From contig CACZTG010000161.1 of NCBI GenBank assembly GCA_902783995.1, positions 1-15,037 on the forward strand: 15,037 bases of DNA, in the 5' to 3' direction. The notes under the pieces are model-generated. The model worked only from the letters and a program-made list of their open reading frames with translations. It had not been told where the DNA came from and ran no database searches. The translations under genes and the position numbers were made by a program. This DNA comes from an uncultured Ruminococcus sp. GTDB taxonomy: Bacteria > Bacillota_A > Clostridia > RUG12999. This document shows, piece by piece, positions 13,061 to 15,037 of the stretch. Positions within the stretch are counted from its first letter, which is position 1, and each line of letters begins with the position of its first letter.

Positions 13061-15037
13061 AATAGTAGATTTACCGAAACCTGAAAGAATAACAAGAATG
13101 ATTGACAGAATGTTTGACCATATGCCCGAAATTGAGGCGGACAGAGCCGTTCTGCTTACGGAATCCTATAAGCAGACCGAAGGCGAGCCTATAATTTTAC
13201 GCAGAGCCAAAGCGTTTGAGCATATACTTAAAAATATTCCGATTACAATTCGTGACGAGGAGCTTATTGTCGGAAGCAACGCGAAAACGGCAAGAGGCTG
13301 CCAGGTTTTCCCCGAATTTTCATTTGAATGGCTTGAAAGCGAGTTTGACACCGTGGCAACAAGAACCGCCGACCCGTTTTACATTTCGGACGAAACCAAA
13401 AAGACGCTTCACGAGGTATATAAATATTGGAAAGGCAAAACAACGAGTGAGCTTGCAACGGCATATATGGCGCCCGAAACGCTTACCGCCATTGAACACA
13501 ATATATTTACGCCGGGCAACTACTTTTATAACGGCGTAGGACATGTTACGGTAAACTACGCTAAGATACTTAAAGACGGATTTAAAGGTATAATTGCCGA
13601 AGCCGAAACGGCGCTTGTGAAGCTTGATTTCGGTGATGAGGATTACGCGCGCAGAAGCAGCTTTTTAAATGCGGTAATAATAAGCTGTAAGGCGGCGATT
13701 GCTTACGCTAAAAGATATTCGCTTCTTGCGCTTGAGCTTGCCGAAAAAGAAAAAGATACAGAAAGAAAAGAAGAACTTAAAGAAATTGCTTCAAACTGTA
13801 TGAATGTGCCGGAAAACGGCGCTAAAACCTTTTTTGAGGCGTGTCAGTCATTTTGGTTTGTGCAGATGCTTTTACAGACGGAGTCAAGCGGACATTCGAT
13901 TTCGCCCGGACGTTTTGACCAATATATGTATCCGTATTTTAAAAATGACCTTGATAAAGGTCTTATTACATATGAAAAAGCGCAGCTTTTAATGGATTGC
14001 ATCTGGGTTAAGCTTAACGACCTTAATAAGGTTCGTGACGCCGCGAGCGCTGAAGGCTTTGCGGGATACAGCCTTTTCCAGAATCTTATTGCCGGCGGGC
14101 AGGACAGGTTTGGCATTGATGCAACAAACGACCTTTCGTTTATGTGTATTCAGGCAACAATGCACGTGCGTTTGCCTCAGCCGTCGTTTTCCGTAAGAGT
14201 ATGGAACGGCACTCCGCACGACTTTATGGTTAAAGCCGCCGAGCTTACAAGGACAGGCGTGGGACTTCCCGCTTATTATAATGATGAGGTTATAATTCCG
14301 GCGCTGATAAGCCGCGGTCTTACAATGGAGGACGCGAGAGATTATAACATAATCGGTTGTGTTGAGCCGCAGAAATCGGGAAAAACCGAAGGCTGGCATG
14401 ACGCGGCGTTCTTTAATATGTGCCGACCGCTTGAAATGGTATTTTCAAACGGTATGGAGAACGGCGTGCAGGTTGGCGTCAAAACCGGTGAAGTCGAAAA
14501 CATGACAAGCTTTGAGCAGTTTTATGACGCATATAAAAAGCAGATGAATTACGCTATCAAGCTTCTTGTCAATGCCGATAACGCCATTGACGCGGCGCAC
14601 GCGAAACGTTGTCCGTTACCGTTTTTGTCAAGTATGGTTGAGGACTGTATCGGCAGAGGGAAAAGCGTGCAGGAGGGCGGCGCGATATATAACTTTACCG
14701 GTCCGCAGGGCTTTGGAATAGCAAATATGGCGGATTCGTTATATGCCGTTAAAAAGCTTGTTTTTGAGCAGAAAAAGTTTACGCTTCCGGAGCTTAAAGA
14801 GGCACTTAAGCATAATTACGGCAAGGGTGAGGCAAATACCGCTGATGTTGAAGGAATAACAACGCTTATCGCGAAACAGCTTAAAGATTCAGGGGTAACG
14901 GTAAACCGTGATGTTATTGAAAGTATTTATAATGAAGTTAAGAAAAATTCGGGCAGCACCGATAATAACGTAAATTCAAAATATGCCGCCATAAAAGAGC
15001 TTATTGACGAAGTTCCGAAATTCGGCAATGATATTAC
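13050..15037 (+). CDS. Glycyl radical enzyme, diol dehydratase-like class (3' end beyond window)
   Basis: The frame is open to the window edge, giving 662 residues of a protein expected to be about 790 aa. It belongs to the pyruvate formate-lyase-like GRE family. The thiyl cysteine C437 lies in IIGCVEPQ, with E439 two residues on, the C-x-E signature of dehydratases and eliminases rather than the CC of pyruvate formate-lyase. H165, H282, S283, Y340, C437, E439 and D451 fall at or near the positions I recall for clostridial glycerol dehydratase (H164, H281, S282, Y339, C433, E435, D447). The glycyl radical loop (usually RVxGY) and any activating radical-SAM enzyme lie outside. The start ATG 13050 has GAAAGGGTG upstream and overlaps the phosphatase gene. 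Other eliminase GREs, including hydroxyproline dehydratase and uncharacterised PflD-like types, remain possible. Confidence 0.9.
   Translation, partial: MSYKIVDLPKPERITRMIDRMFDHMPEIEADRAVLLTESYKQTEGEPIILRRAKAFEHILKNIPITIRDEELIVGSNAKTARGCQVFPEFSFEWLESEFDTVATRTADPFYISDETKKTLHEVYKYWKGKTTSELATAYMAPETLTAIEHNIFTPGNYFYNGVGHVTVNYAKILKDGFKGIIAEAETALVKLDFGDEDYARRSSFLNAVIISCKAAIAYAKRYSLLALELAEKEKDTERKEELKEIASNCMNVPENGAKTFFEACQSFWFVQMLLQTESSGHSISPGRFDQYMYPYFKNDLDKGLITYEKAQLLMDCIWVKLNDLNKVRDAASAEGFAGYSLFQNLIAGGQDRFGIDATNDLSFMCIQATMHVRLPQPSFSVRVWNGTPHDFMVKAAELTRTGVGLPAYYNDEVIIPALISRGLTMEDARDYNIIGCVEPQKSGKTEGWHDAAFFNMCRPLEMVFSNGMENGVQVGVKTGEVENMTSFEQFYDAYKKQMNYAIKLLVNADNAIDAAHAKRCPLPFLSSMVEDCIGRGKSVQEGGAIYNFTGPQGFGIANMADSLYAVKKLVFEQKKFTLPELKEALKHNYGKGEANTADVEGITTLIAKQLKDSGVTVNRDVIESIYNEVKKNSGSTDNNVNSKYAAIKELIDEVPKFGNDI

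Noticed and set aside
13050..15037. The GRE as an arylacetate decarboxylase making p-cresol or a similar product, suggested by the aromatic operon in the same window.
   Set aside because: The visible residues fit the glycerol/diol dehydratase class better. It sits in a separate operon about 6 kb away, and no small decarboxylase subunit is seen.

Overview
The window looks like chromosomal DNA from an anaerobic, spore-forming Clostridia-type Firmicute. It carries a T-box leader, genes for the sporulation proteins SpoIIID and YlmC/YmxH, an indolepyruvate:ferredoxin oxidoreductase, a reverse rubrerythrin and a glycyl radical enzyme (GRE). Its housekeeping promoters are very close to consensus. 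No rRNA, tRNA, CRISPR array, transposase or phage gene was seen, and the species cannot be named from this sequence.

Left block (about 150-6948, + strand). A consensus promoter and a complete tyrosine-type T-box (specifier UAC, T-box bulge UGGU, antiterminator and terminator) precede a sodium:solute symporter and an amidohydrolase. One base after the amidohydrolase stop, a second consensus promoter and an 11-bp inverted repeat lead into an AMP-forming acyl/aryl-CoA ligase, then iorA and iorB. Taken together these genes suggest interconversion of aryl acids, aryl-CoA and arylpyruvates. Because a T-box turns expression on when tRNA-Tyr is uncharged, I propose that the system salvages aryl acids or tyrosine precursors: uptake, release by the amidohydrolase, CoA activation, then reductive carboxylation by IOR to 4-hydroxyphenylpyruvate. 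This is the most interesting hypothesis in the window. Oxidative aromatic amino acid fermentation is the main alternative for the ligase-iorAB half.

Middle (6949-10675). A roughly 290-bp non-coding stretch holds five hairpins, with the same 26-nt hairpin at both ends. Leftward genes follow: a 46-aa unknown protein, a LacZ-type GH2 beta-galactosidase with its own consensus promoter, and a PRC-barrel YlmC/YmxH-family protein.

Right block (10754-15037, + strand). A reverse rubrerythrin has a consensus promoter overlapped by a PerR-box-like palindrome. It is followed by a repeat-rich intergenic region, then spoIIID with a sigma-E-like promoter and a clear terminator. Last comes an operon of a Cof-type HAD phosphatase and a GRE whose start overlaps the phosphatase gene by 11 bases. 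The GRE runs off the window end, so its C-terminal glycyl radical loop is not visible. Its visible active-site residues fit the glycerol/diol dehydratase class.
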